Positions 18,733 to 28,089 of a DNA stretch of 64,000 bases are shown here, piece by piece. Source of the stretch: Hyphomicrobiales bacterium. Lineage in GTDB: Bacteria > Pseudomonadota > Alphaproteobacteria > Rhizobiales > Rhizobiaceae. The stretch spans positions 62,001 to 126,000 of the forward strand of contig UBQW01000047.1 in NCBI GenBank assembly GCA_900467745.1, given 5' to 3'. Within the stretch, counting starts at the first letter, position 1; the number at the start of each line of letters is the position of its first letter. Under the pieces are notes generated by a model. The model did no database searches. It had not been told where the DNA came from and saw only the letters and a program-made list of their open reading frames with translations. A program made the position numbers and the translations under genes.

Positions 18733-19203
18733 ATGAATGCACACCCTCCCCTGATAAGCATTATTATTACTTGCTACAACTACGAGGCATTTATCAGGCA
18801 GTGTATCGAAAGTGTACTTCAGCAGACCTACCCCAATGTCGAAATCATCGTTGTCGATGACGGGTCAACAGATCGGTCTTGGCAAATCATCCAAGACTAC
18901 CGACAGAAAATCACTGCGGTACGGACCCAAAATCGCGGTGCACTGCGCAGCTCGCTAACTGGTTTTGGTCTATCGACAGGAGATTTCCTTCACTTTCTCG
19001 ATGCAGATGACATGTTGGAACCGCGCGCCCTGGCCGAAATAGCCATCCACCTGCGGCCAGAAGTATCGAAGGTTCAGTTCATGCTGACCCCGATCAACAG
19101 CGATGGGGACGTGATCGGAAACCCATTTCCGAGCCTGACGTTCTCCGAAGAATCGTCGTTGCTCATTCAATCAATTAACCGGAGAGGCTAATTCCGATCC
19201 CCT
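18733..19203 (+). pseudogene. truncated glycosyltransferase family 2
   Basis: An intact GT2 start (ISIIITCYNYEAFIRQCIESVL), VVDDGSTD and FLDADD are present, with GGAG eight bases before the ATG, but the frame stops at 19189-19191 after only 152 residues. In the paralogue at 12733 the corresponding position is followed by KSPPTSGN. Here the codons after the TAA still read F-R-S-P before the resemblance ends near 19203. The likely history is a nonsense change plus loss of the second half at a recombination junction. The metal-binding core survives but the acceptor half is gone, so activity is unlikely. Confidence 0.7.
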
Positions 19204-19493
19204 ATAGAGATCTTCGTTTACGACCTCGTCCACAGATACGACCGCCTCTCCTCTTTTCGGGTCGCAACGCATCTCGGCAATTGCTGAGCGGATCGGATCG
19301 ATGTGAAGATAGTAATTCGTGTAAGGGTCCGAGCCTGCATCGCAGGGCTGAAAGACGTTCGCGGATCGACCATCAGCTGATTTGAAGCGAAGTGTTCCGG
19401 CGTCGGCACCGAGATATTCGAACCTAGCGAAAACCAGTCGCTATCGCTGCTCGAAGCGTCGTAGATGTCGTTGATAATTAAGCTCTCGTTCAT
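19193..19493 (-). pseudogene. remnant of a LuxR-type regulator (sensor-domain part only)
   Basis: Reading leftward from ATG 19493 gives NESLIINDIYDASSSDSDW. After a -1 shift near 19440 the other frame gives FARFEYLGADAGTLRFK, then DPYTNYYLHIDPIRSAIAEM and VVSVDEVVNEDLYRGSEL. This matches the order of elements in the N-terminal domain of the LuxR-type regulator at 40473 (Y-x-x-x-N/D-P-W/I, then DEIF...RSEF). The DNA-binding half is absent because the frame runs into the truncated GT2 gene at about 19195. The assignment comes from comparing the two loci by eye. Confidence 0.5.
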
Positions 19494-19959
19494 GACCACC
19501 GCGCCTCGAAATGCCTGAATGGGTTTCAAGTCTTCATTCTGTCTGGCATGCGTCGAACAGTGCTGCTCCAAGAGCAGAAGCGTTCGTTACTTCGTCCGCG
19601 GCGGGGGCTGCCGTATGAGACGACGCTTATATACTCCCCAGTGAGTTGTATCAGCATTCCTGTCTGCGACATCGTGATAAAGCGAACGCGACACCAATGT
19701 TGCCAGTGACAATCCAGAATTGCACCAACAAGCGATCGAAACCGATCGCGGGAGAAGAAACGCGGACCTACCGCTGCGCTGAGTGTCGCGGCCTCCCACG
19801 GCAGCGCTTGCACGCCCAGCGGTTCAAAGGAATTGCGACCTGATCGGGCAAGGACATCAAAACTGTCGTGGCAGACGTGTGGGCTCCCCACAAGTATCTG
19901 GATCCGGAGCATCAGGGTAGTTCCTAGTCTGATTACTTTCGATAAGAGCAAGGTGTCTT
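19494..19959. other. decayed region without an intact gene
   Basis: Roughly 470 bases between the LuxR remnant and the next GT2 gene. Leftward frames up to 145 codons exist, but none has a recognisable domain, and short protein-like runs (for example LYHDVADRNADTTHWGVY near 19640-19690) change frame. It is best read as degraded coding sequence at the edge of the EPS locus. Confidence 0.35.
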
Positions 19960-20955
19960 TCAACCGAATATGAATTTAAGATCTTTTGCGAGCGATCGCC
20001 ACTGCATCGAGCCGTCGTGAACTGCTCTATATCGCCCGGTGATTACGCCACGCAGGCAGATGAAGAACGATGAAATCCTAGACTTCGAGAAAACCAAGCC
20101 ACGATGTTGCTGATGAAGAAGCGCCGCCCGGTAGAACGCATTCGCCTTCATGCGGTCGAATGCGGGAAACCTCTCTTCGACATCATTCGGAAACAACTCT
20201 ATGATGTTGAGCATCGATTTTGTGGCTGCGATATATGGTAGCTGCTCCGCAAGAAAATTGCCTCGAGCGGGCTGGTCGCGTTTACCTGGCACGCCGTAGA
20301 CATTGGAAGCATGCTGGCGGTAGCCGACAAGCGGTTCAGCAATCTCCACCGTTTCTCCCAGTGTCTGCGCCAGAAAACATGCCCACCGATCATGTGCGAT
20401 AAGATGGCGAGGATCAATGAAGTCGACAAATCGATGAGCTGGCGAGACAAGATCAAGCACATCGCGCCTAACAACAATGGAAAACCCCCAAAACGTGCCC
20501 CAAGCATTGTATTGGAGCGTCCCGCGCTGTTTCGTGGTTGTGATCCCCTGATTGAACGAGCCAATATTCCGACCGGTTTCATCGATCAATGAAGCCTGAT
20601 GCACGATCATCGTCACCCGGCTCCCTTCGGTGTGAGCGGCAACCTTTTCCAGCTTTTCGGGGTGCCACACATCGTCCTGGTCGCAAAAGGCGATCCAATC
20701 GCCAGTCGCCAGTTGGTAAGCGCCAATAAAATTATCGCGAAAACCCAATGCTTTCGGATTGCGATGGAAAGTCACGGGGAACGGTGCATTCGCGCAGAAC
20801 TCCGTCACAATTTGCGAAGTGGCGTCGGAAGAGTTGTCGTCGCAGATCACCAGTTCTGCAGGCAACAGGGTTTGCGCACAGATACTCTCCAACTGCTCGG
20901 CTAAATATTTGCTTCCATTATATGTTGCGAGAACAATGGATATTTTCGCTGCCAT
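19960..20955 (-). CDS. glycosyltransferase family 2 (rhamnosyltransferase-like)
   Basis: 331 residues with ISIVLATYNGSKYLAEQLES, ICDDNSSD and the metal-binding FCDQDDVWHPEKL, a pattern common in the GT2 group that includes dTDP-rhamnosyl transferases. The C-terminal third (residues 250-331) is basic and partly amphipathic. The start at 20955 is preceded by GGAGAG five bases upstream, which favours it over the in-frame start at 21006. It is the last clear EPS-type gene before the conjugation module and has no intact same-strand neighbour. Confidence 0.8.
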   Translation of the reverse strand: MAAKISIVLATYNGSKYLAEQLESICAQTLLPAELVICDDNSSDATSQIVTEFCANAPFPVTFHRNPKALGFRDNFIGAYQLATGDWIAFCDQDDVWHPEKLEKVAAHTEGSRVTMIVHQASLIDETGRNIGSFNQGITTTKQRGTLQYNAWGTFWGFSIVVRRDVLDLVSPAHRFVDFIDPRHLIAHDRWACFLAQTLGETVEIAEPLVGYRQHASNVYGVPGKRDQPARGNFLAEQLPYIAATKSMLNIIELFPNDVEERFPAFDRMKANAFYRAALLHQQHRGLVFSKSRISSFFICLRGVITGRYRAVHDGSMQWRSLAKDLKFIFG

Positions 20956-21369
20956 GCTCTCTCCACGTTCAGAGATGACACGTAACTCCGACAATATTCC
21001 GGCCATTCAGGGAAACTTGCAAGGCCTGCACCAATGCCAGGCCGACAAGAAAGCGGCCAGGGCCTCAAGATACCGATCTTATCATCGTCAATCGGGCCTC
21101 CTGAAACAGTCCGGTGGTATTGCGCCCCGACATCATCAAGCCTCACAAAAACTGCCCAGCCGCCGTCAGCGCTCTTCCCGTCCCTATTTTCGATCCAGTC
21201 GTTATCAGCCTTAGCCGATGCCGCAAGCGCTGGGCCAAGCTCCCCTAGTTTAGCCGCCGGAAGAAGAACGCGGATGAAAATCCGAGAGAGAAAGCTTGGA
21301 TGGACATCAGATCTACCGTCAGTTTATCTGCATGTTGCAGGCGTCAACTTCGTGCCAGCGTCCGCCAAT
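20956..21369. other. junction region between EPS genes and traG
   Basis: About 410 bases with no assignable gene. A leftward frame is open from about 21325 down into the GT2 gene (for example GWAVFVRLDDVGAQYHRTV) but has no good start or ribosome-binding site and no recognised family. It may be a 5'-truncated remnant. No inverted repeats or insertion-sequence ends were recognised here. Confidence 0.3.
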
Positions 21370-23418
21370 CTAAATGTGTTCGCGTCCACTCTGATATGGC
21401 GCCTCGGCTTTTGGAGCCTGCGCGCAGTCTGCAGTCGCCGCATCCATGAGATGACTAGTGACCTTTCTGATAGCCGTTCCATCGGCCCTGGCGCTTTCTT
21501 GTCGGTTGCCAATATCCTCAGCGAACCGGCCAGGCGTCACCGATGCACGCATGTCTGAGCGCCTGAACCAGATCGCGCGACCACAACGTAGTGGGGGATT
21601 GCCGGCGGTAAAGACGATCTGCTCATCCGCGCGCATGCGCAAAACCTCATGTGGCTGGATCAGAGGACGGGGAGCAAGCTGCCTGGAACGTGTGCGCGAG
21701 GATCCACGCGACTGGCTGCTCCGGCTGACCTGTTCAATCTCGACCGTGGTCATGCCGCACCGGTGCGAAATATAGTCGGCCGTTTCAGGATCGTTGATCG
21801 CCGAAAACGAAATCCAGCTGGCACTCTCGAACCATTTGCTGGAAGCATCGCGGCCGCCATAGGTTTCCCGCATCTGGCCGATCGACTGGTAGATCATCGT
21901 CAGGGTAATACCATATTTTCGGCCAGCATCGCGCGCGGTCTCGAGGATGCGCATGTAGCCAAGACGGGCAACCTCGTCGAGGAGGAACAGGGCGCGGCCA
22001 CCCATCTTGCCATCGCGGTTATAGATGGCATTCAAGAACGAGCCGATGATCACACGCGCCAGTCCGGCATGCGTCTCCAGGGTCTTGAGATCGATATTGA
22101 TGAAGACGTCGGTATCGCCCTTTGCAATGGCGTCGGTCGTGAAGCTTGAGCCCGAAACCAGCGCCGCGTAGTTCGGGTAGGAAAGCCAATGCGTTTCCTT
22201 AATGGCGTTGGCATAGACGCCACTGAAGGTCTCGGGCGTCATGTTGACGAAGGCGGCCACATTTTCGCGCACGAACTGCGACGTGGACCCGTCATAGATG
22301 TCCTGGAGCCGCTGGCGGAGCTTCGGTTCGGGCTCGGAGAGATTGGCGCGAACCTGACGAAGTGTCTGATGCTCTTTTTCGGTATGGCCGGACAGGCAGA
22401 CATCGGCAATGATCGCGGTCAGCAACTGCAGGCCGGAGGCGCGAAAGAAATCGTCGCGCACGCCTGAGGCACGGCCGCTTTCGCTCATGATCCAGGAGGC
22501 GACGGCTGCGATGTCTTCCTCCTTCGTGCCCCCGAAACAACCGATCCAGTCGAGCACGTTGACGCCGACCTCCGGGCGTTTCGCGTCGAGCACGAAGACA
22601 TCACGACCGGCGTTTCGTCGATGCTCCGCCACCATGGGTGCGACTTCGTTTGAGGGATCAAGCACGACCAGCGTCCCGCCCCATTTCAGGGCGGTCGGGA
22701 TCGTCACCGAGGTCGTCTTGAAGCCGCCCGAACCGGCAAAGACGATGCCATGCGAAGAGCCGAAGCTGCCATCGAAACAAAGAAGCGAGGATCTTCCGCC
22801 TTTACCCCAGGTCTCTTTGATGTCTGCGCGAAACGATCGGGCGACGACACTGTCGAGGTCAACGCGGTAGCCTTCACCGACAACGATGCCACCAGAGGCG
22901 GGAAAAAGTCTTGCCGCCTCCGTCATCTTCATCCATTCGGCTTGACCATGAAGCGCCCGTCTCCCGACAATCCGCATGGGTGTCGGCCGTGCAAAGGCGG
23001 CATTGCCAACAAATGCTACACGCAAAGCGAAACACCCCACGATCATGACCGCCGCGGCGCCGCATAGGGTAGCCGGGTTGAGATCGGACACAAGGAACTG
23101 ATTGTTCGCCACGTGCTCTGGCAAACCCGCAAGACGGATCCATTCCCGCGCAGTTGCAATCGCAATTGTCGCGGCTGCACCCATCATAACACCCCATCCG
23201 GCGAAGCGAATGGCAAGCGCGCCTGCGGTTGCGAACAGAAACGTCACACCAGCGAGTGCCGCACCGACGTAGGGCAATGCGATACCGATATGCACGAGTG
23301 CGAGGTGCACGGCCTCTGTCGTTGCGAAAGAGGCTAGCCATTGTTCACCCTCAGCAAGGCCCTTGGTGATGGCGATCATCGCAAGGCAAGGTGCGACGAG
23401 AAGCGCGAGCTTATGCAT
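21370..23418 (-). CDS. traG: conjugal transfer coupling protein TraG
   Basis: 682 residues, close to the roughly 650-residue TraG of Ti plasmids. Three to four N-terminal membrane segments (residues 1-140) anchor it in the inner membrane. The P-loop GSGGFKTT is at 229-236, and the Walker B region ALFLLDEVARLGYM is near residue 470. VirD4/TraG proteins are hexameric ATPases that pass the relaxase-DNA complex to the mating channel. Its ATG overlaps the traD stop by eight bases, completing the traC-traD-traG order of rhizobial plasmids. The partner type IV secretion genes are not in the window. Confidence 0.92.
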   Translation of the reverse strand: MHKLALLVAPCLAMIAITKGLAEGEQWLASFATTEAVHLALVHIGIALPYVGAALAGVTFLFATAGALAIRFAGWGVMMGAAATIAIATAREWIRLAGLPEHVANNQFLVSDLNPATLCGAAAVMIVGCFALRVAFVGNAAFARPTPMRIVGRRALHGQAEWMKMTEAARLFPASGGIVVGEGYRVDLDSVVARSFRADIKETWGKGGRSSLLCFDGSFGSSHGIVFAGSGGFKTTSVTIPTALKWGGTLVVLDPSNEVAPMVAEHRRNAGRDVFVLDAKRPEVGVNVLDWIGCFGGTKEEDIAAVASWIMSESGRASGVRDDFFRASGLQLLTAIIADVCLSGHTEKEHQTLRQVRANLSEPEPKLRQRLQDIYDGSTSQFVRENVAAFVNMTPETFSGVYANAIKETHWLSYPNYAALVSGSSFTTDAIAKGDTDVFINIDLKTLETHAGLARVIIGSFLNAIYNRDGKMGGRALFLLDEVARLGYMRILETARDAGRKYGITLTMIYQSIGQMRETYGGRDASSKWFESASWISFSAINDPETADYISHRCGMTTVEIEQVSRSSQSRGSSRTRSRQLAPRPLIQPHEVLRMRADEQIVFTAGNPPLRCGRAIWFRRSDMRASVTPGRFAEDIGNRQESARADGTAIRKVTSHLMDAATADCAQAPKAEAPYQSGREHI

Positions 23419-23626
23419 CGTCTTTGCCGAAAGCTTCCTCGCCGATGGCCGTCAGACGTTGCCGTTCACGGTCGTCGTCCTCCAGACGCTTTCGAAGATC
23501 AATCAGCGCGCCAAGCAGGAGCGATCGCATTTCGGACCGAAGTCCGGCCTTGACGACCAGGCCACCCAGTTCGATCTTGTCGCGCGTTTCCTTCTTGCGC
23601 GCTTGGAACGTCTTGACTTTGCTCAT
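23411..23626 (-). CDS. traD: conjugal transfer protein TraD
   Basis: 71 residues, the usual length of TraD in Agrobacterium and Rhizobium. It begins MSKVKTFQARKKETRDKIEL and is strongly charged and helical, ending in an arginine- and acid-rich segment. TraD is an accessory protein of the transfer-initiation complex; its molecular role is poorly defined. A longer frame back to 23728 would overlap traC and is not supported. It ends inside the traG start (ATGCATAA overlap), so the two are probably translationally coupled. Confidence 0.85.
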   Translation of the reverse strand: MSKVKTFQARKKETRDKIELGGLVVKAGLRSEMRSLLLGALIDLRKRLEDDDRERQRLTAIGEEAFGKDDA

Positions 23627-23630
23627 GCGT

Positions 23631-23921
23631 TCAACCCTCGCCAATGTTGCTTTGAGCCGCGCCAGTTGTGAACGAGGCCGCCGCCGAAGCGTCGGCTGGG
23701 GCTTCCCTCCCCCAGGCGTTGACGGCAAGTCTTGCCGTGCGAAACCGCCTCACCAGATCCAGGAATGCCGTTTGCAGATCGTCTTCGTCGATCGACAGAT
23801 CCCCAATGCCGGCCTTCAGGGCAATGCGGCCGATGCGCTCGGCCTCGCGGCTCTCGGCCTGTTTCAACTGCTCCTGGAGCCGCGCGATTTCTTCGCGGAT
23901 TCTCGCAGATGGTTTTTTCAT
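23631..23921 (-). CDS. traC: conjugal transfer protein TraC
   Basis: 96 residues, matching TraC of Ti/Sym plasmids, beginning MKKPSARIREEIARLQEQL. The N-terminal half is a coiled coil, followed by the conserved ALKAGIGDL segment. TraC is an accessory relaxosome protein that helps the TraA relaxase at oriT. AAGGA precedes ATG 23921, so the longer frame to 24014 is rejected. It is the first gene of the leftward traCDG operon and faces traA across the putative oriT. Confidence 0.85.
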   Translation of the reverse strand: MKKPSARIREEIARLQEQLKQAESREAERIGRIALKAGIGDLSIDEDDLQTAFLDLVRRFRTARLAVNAWGREAPADASAAASFTTGAAQSNIGEG

Positions 23922-24217
23922 GTCCGGTCCTTTCGTGGCGCTTCTGGTTTGAGCAGCATGACAGTCCCGTAGATCAGCGTGCCGTTCTACTCGCAGATGT
24001 GTGGGTTGGCGCAATCAACCCGGAAGGGCATGATCCATTGCGTCTCGAAGGAGCGGATCTGAAAGTCGTGATTGGAGCTGATTACCACGGCGCTCTGCCT
24101 CATTCCTTCACCGTGAATTGTCTGCCTCAAGCGCCTCGGCTCGGATGGGCACGCCGCCATGGTCTTCACCGCTCGCGACCTTCGCCTGGATCTTGCATGC
24201 AATCAGGAGCCGCCTCT
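23922..24217. other. putative oriT and divergent tra promoters
   Basis: The 296-base gap between divergent traC and traA is where the transfer origin lies in Ti plasmids and related rhizobial plasmids. It contains a perfect six-base inverted repeat, GGGTTG/CAACCC (24003-24008 and 24016-24021), around the seven-base loop GCGCAAT, which could be a relaxase recognition hairpin. The RSF1010-type core could not be matched exactly, so the nick position is not assigned. No tra box (LuxR/TraR site) was recognised. Confidence 0.5.
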
Positions 24218-27200
24218 GTGCCTGTCCCGCATTTTTCCGTCAACGTCGTCGCACGCAGCTCCGGCCGCAGTGCCGTCCTGTCGGCGGCATACCGGCATTG
24301 TGCAAAGATGACGTTCGAGCGGGAAGGACGGCTCGTCGACTATTCCCGAAAGCAGGGTCTGATCCACCAGGAGTTCGCGGTTCCGCCCGACGCGCCCGCA
24401 TGGCTGAAGGATCTGGTCGCCGGTCGACCGGTTGCTGCTGCCTCCGAGCGGTTCTGGAATAAGGTCGAAGACTTCGAAAGGCGCCAGGACGCGCAGCTCG
24501 CCAAGGACCTCACGATCGCCTTGCCGCGAGAGCTCGACGCACAGCAGAACATCGCCCTCGTGCGTGACTTCGTCGATTGCCATGTCACCACCCGGGGAAT
24601 GATTGCCGATTGGGTCTGTCATGATGCCCCCGGCAATCCGCATGTGCATATGATGACAACCTTGAGGCCGCTCACCGAAGATGGCTTCGGCCCGAAAAAG
24701 CTTCCGGTTCTTGACGCTCGAGGAAATCCGCTGCGAAGCGACGCCGGCAAGATCGTTTATGAGCTATGGGCCGGTGGCCTCATGGAATTTAACGCGCTTC
24801 GTGACGGCTGGTTTGCCTGCCAGAACAGGCATCTTGCCCTTGCAGGCCTCGACATCCGTATTGATGGCCGATCCTTCGAGAAACAGGGCATCGACCTGTC
24901 ACCCACCATCCATCTTGGTGTTGCAACTAGGGCCATTGAACGCAAGGCTTATGAAACAGGCAAGCAAGTCCTTCTCGAACGGTGCGATCTGCAGAAGGAG
25001 CTGCGGGCAGAAAACGCCCGGCGCATCGCGCTCAAACCCGGCATCGTTCTCGACCTCATCACCCGCGAGAGAAGTGTTTTCGACGATCGAGACGTGACGA
25101 AAGTACTTCATCGCTACATCGATGACGCCGTGCTTTTCCAAAACCTGATGGTTCGCATCCTCCAGGACCCACAGACACTGAGGCTCGATCGCGAGCGCAT
25201 CGACTTTTCCACTGGACAGCGCATACCTGCGAAATACACGACCAGAGAGCTCATCCGCCTTGAATCAGAAATGGCCAACCGCGCGATCTGGCTTTCGAAG
25301 CAGTCCTCTCACGGCGTGCGCCACGTGGCGCTGGAAACCGTACTGGCACGCCACCAGCAACTCTCAGACGAACAGCGGACGGCAATCGAGCATGTGGCAG
25401 GCGGCGAACGGGTTGCAGCCGTCATCGGCCGTGCCGGCGCTGGCAAGACGACGATGATGAAGGCGGCACGAGAGGCGTGGGAAGCTTGCGGATACCGTGT
25501 CGTCGGAGGTGCTCTTGCCGGTAAGGCGGCCGAGGGTCTGGAGAAAGAGGCAGGGATCAGATCCCGTACATTGTCCTCCTGGGAACTACGATGGAAACAG
25601 GACCGCAACAAACTCGACGGCAAGACGGTCTTTGTTCTCGACGAAGCCGGAATGGTCTCGTCACGCCAGATGGCTGATCTCGTCGAGACCGTTGCGAAGA
25701 ACGGCGCCAAGCTGGTCCTTGTCGGCGATCCCGAACAGCTTCAGCCGATCGAGGCGGGGGCCGCTTTCCGGGCGATATGCGATCGCATCGGTTATGCCGA
25801 ACTCGAGACGATTTACCGGCAGCGCGAGCAATGGATGCGCGATGCCTCGCTTTGCCTTGCCCGCGGTAATGTTGCTCGCGCGCTGGAAACCTATCGATCG
25901 CAAGGAAGACTGATCGGCGCGAAGCTCAAGACTGACGCAATCACAAATCTGATTGCCGACTGGGACCGGGATTATGATCCCGCCAAGTCCTCGCTGATCC
26001 TTGCGCACCTGCGCCGCGACGTCCGCAAACTGAACGAGTTGGCACGCCAAAAGCTCGTCGAGCGCGGCCTCGTCAATGAAGGCTCTATATTCAAGACCGC
26101 CGACGGCTTGAGGACGTTTGCTGCTGGAGACCAGATCGTGTTCCTGAAGAACGAAGGCAAGCTCGGCGTCAAGAACGGCATGTTGGGCAAGGTCATCGAG
26201 GCTGGTGCCGGTCGCATCGTCGTCGGTTTCGGTGGAGGCAACGATCAGCGCCAGATCACCGTCGAAGAGCGCTTCTACAACAATCTCGATCATGGCTACG
26301 CGACCACGATCCACAAGAGCCAGGGTGCAACGGTCGATCAGGTCAAGGTCCTCGCCTCCCTCTCGCTCGATCGACACCTGACCTATGTTGCCATGACCCG
26401 TCACCGCCAGGATCTCGACGTCTATTTCAGCGAGCGATCATTCGCCAAGGCTGGTGGGCTTGTCCAACTGCTGTCGCGGAAGAACGCCAAAGAGACGACG
26501 CTAGACTATGCCGATCGCGGCTTTTACCGCCTGGCGCTGCAGTTTGCCGAAGCCCGAGGTCTGCATCTGGTCAATGTCGCCCGCACGCTTGTTCGCGACC
26601 GTCTCGAATGGACGCTGCGCCGGAAGCGGAGCCTTGCCGATCTTGGCCTGCGACTTGCCGCCATTGGCGTTCGGCTTGGCGTTGTCGCCTCGTCTTCCAG
26701 AAACCAGTCCGCGAACACGACCAGGAGCGCAAGACCCATGGTATCAGGCATCACGACCTTTCCGAAATCGATCGAACAGTCTGTCGAGGACAGACTTGCG
26801 GCTGACCCCGCACTCCAGAAGCAGTGGGAGGATGTTTCCACCCGCTTTCATCTGGTCTATGCCCGGCCGGATTCTGCGTTCAGGGCGATCAACGTCGATG
26901 CGATGCTGACCGACGATGCTTTGGCCGCCGCCACCCTGTTTAGCGTTGCCAACGAGCCGCAAAGCTTCGGCGCGCTGAAGGGGCAGACCGGAATGTTCGC
27001 AGGCAAGGCCGAGCGAAAGGCGCGCGAGATTGCTCTCTCCAACGTGCCTGCCCTGTCGCGCAACCTCGAGCGCTTCATCGAGATGCGGGCGGCTGTCGAG
27101 CGGAAGTATCGGGCAGAAGAGCACGCGACCCGTAGGACCATGTCGATCGACATACCGGCACTGTCGGCAAGTGCAAGATCGGCGCTCGAACGTGTCCGCG

Positions 27201-27529
27201 ACGCCATCGACCGTAACGATCTGCCCGCGGGGCTTGATTATGCGCTTGCCGACAAGATGGTGAAAGCCGAACTCGATGGCTTTGCGAAAGCCGTCGCAGA
27301 CCGGTTCGGCGAACGAACCTTCCTGGGCATTGCAGCGAACGCGGCCAACGGTGAGGCCTGTCGGGCGCTTACGGCCACGATGCACGACACGCAAAAGTTG
27401 GAAGTCCAATCGGCCTGGAGTGTCATGCGCACCGTTCAGCAGTTGGGCGTCCATGAACGGGCGACCGAGGCAGTCAGGCAGTCTGAAGCGATGCGCCAGA
27501 CAAGCGCTAAGGGTCTTCTATGGAAATGA
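24218..27529 (+). CDS. traA: TraA relaxase-helicase (MOBQ)
   Basis: 1103 residues, the usual size of rhizobial TraA. The N-terminal MobA/MobL relaxase domain begins PVPHFSVNVVARSSGRSAVL and contains the metal-binding histidine motif PGNPHVHMM near residue 140. A RecD-like helicase follows, with Walker A GRAGAGKTT near residue 405, FVLDEAGM (motif II) and the C-terminal ATTIHKSQG motif. It nicks oriT and unwinds the transferred strand. GTG 24218 is chosen because AGGAG (24204-24208) lies nine bases upstream and the protein then begins at the family's usual position. Earlier in-frame starts back to 23732 would cross oriT. Confidence 0.9.
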   Translation: MPVPHFSVNVVARSSGRSAVLSAAYRHCAKMTFEREGRLVDYSRKQGLIHQEFAVPPDAPAWLKDLVAGRPVAAASERFWNKVEDFERRQDAQLAKDLTIALPRELDAQQNIALVRDFVDCHVTTRGMIADWVCHDAPGNPHVHMMTTLRPLTEDGFGPKKLPVLDARGNPLRSDAGKIVYELWAGGLMEFNALRDGWFACQNRHLALAGLDIRIDGRSFEKQGIDLSPTIHLGVATRAIERKAYETGKQVLLERCDLQKELRAENARRIALKPGIVLDLITRERSVFDDRDVTKVLHRYIDDAVLFQNLMVRILQDPQTLRLDRERIDFSTGQRIPAKYTTRELIRLESEMANRAIWLSKQSSHGVRHVALETVLARHQQLSDEQRTAIEHVAGGERVAAVIGRAGAGKTTMMKAAREAWEACGYRVVGGALAGKAAEGLEKEAGIRSRTLSSWELRWKQDRNKLDGKTVFVLDEAGMVSSRQMADLVETVAKNGAKLVLVGDPEQLQPIEAGAAFRAICDRIGYAELETIYRQREQWMRDASLCLARGNVARALETYRSQGRLIGAKLKTDAITNLIADWDRDYDPAKSSLILAHLRRDVRKLNELARQKLVERGLVNEGSIFKTADGLRTFAAGDQIVFLKNEGKLGVKNGMLGKVIEAGAGRIVVGFGGGNDQRQITVEERFYNNLDHGYATTIHKSQGATVDQVKVLASLSLDRHLTYVAMTRHRQDLDVYFSERSFAKAGGLVQLLSRKNAKETTLDYADRGFYRLALQFAEARGLHLVNVARTLVRDRLEWTLRRKRSLADLGLRLAAIGVRLGVVASSSRNQSANTTRSARPMVSGITTFPKSIEQSVEDRLAADPALQKQWEDVSTRFHLVYARPDSAFRAINVDAMLTDDALAAATLFSVANEPQSFGALKGQTGMFAGKAERKAREIALSNVPALSRNLERFIEMRAAVERKYRAEEHATRRTMSIDIPALSASARSALERVRDAIDRNDLPAGLDYALADKMVKAELDGFAKAVADRFGERTFLGIAANAANGEACRALTATMHDTQKLEVQSAWSVMRTVQQLGVHERATEAVRQSEAMRQTSAKGLLWK

Positions 27530-28089
27530 GAAGCCTCACCATCCAGTCGAACACCCCACTGCGAAGCAAGCTGAGACGCTGGGTCGCCCTCCTCCTCATC
27601 TCGATCCCGGCTGCCGCGAGTGCTTTGGCCTTCACGCTTGACCTTCGCATCAATTTGACCCCGAGCGAACCGCTCGGCATCTGGCGCATTCATCCGCTCG
27701 TGCGACCAGTCAGGGTCGGCGACCTGGTCTTCGTCTGCCCGCCACAGACGGCTGACATGGCAGAGGCACGCGGGCGCGGATACCTGCGAGCCGGACTTTG
27801 CCCGGGCGGCTATGCTCCGCTGATCAAGGCGATCGCAGCGACCTCCGGTCAGAGGATCGACATCGGCCGGCATGTGCACATCGACGGACGGGAACTGCCG
27901 CACTCGTCGCTGGCTTCTAAAGACGGCAAGGGTCGGATACTAAGCCCCTTCGCTGGAGGGACGGTCCCGGTAGGACAGGTCTTCATCCATTCGAGCTTCG
28001 CAGGATCGTTCGATTCCCGATATTTCGGGCCGGTTCCAGCCTCCGGCATCCTCGGATTTGCATCGGAGGTGCTCACCTATGTGCCGTAA
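27520..28089 (+). CDS. traF: conjugal transfer peptidase TraF
   Basis: 189 residues of the S26 signal-peptidase-like family. A membrane helix at residues 22-40 is followed by LTPSEPLGIWRI, whose serine is the expected nucleophile, and the LIKAIAATSGQ block, whose lysine is the likely base. TraF of RP4 matures and cyclises the pilin; in rhizobial plasmids it is required for pilus assembly. The gene overlaps the end of traA by ten bases and the start of traB by eleven, as in the traAFBH operon of Ti plasmids. Confidence 0.88.
   Translation: MEMRSLTIQSNTPLRSKLRRWVALLLISIPAAASALAFTLDLRINLTPSEPLGIWRIHPLVRPVRVGDLVFVCPPQTADMAEARGRGYLRAGLCPGGYAPLIKAIAATSGQRIDIGRHVHIDGRELPHSSLASKDGKGRILSPFAGGTVPVGQVFIHSSFAGSFDSRYFGPVPASGILGFASEVLTYVP

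Noticed and set aside
25661..26404. Long leftward reading frame (247 codons) opposite traA
   Set aside because: Same reason: antisense shadow of the TraA helicase domain.
26744..27454. Long leftward reading frame (236 codons) opposite traA
   Set aside because: It is the complement of highly coding traA sequence in a GC-rich genome, with no ribosome-binding site and no family resemblance.
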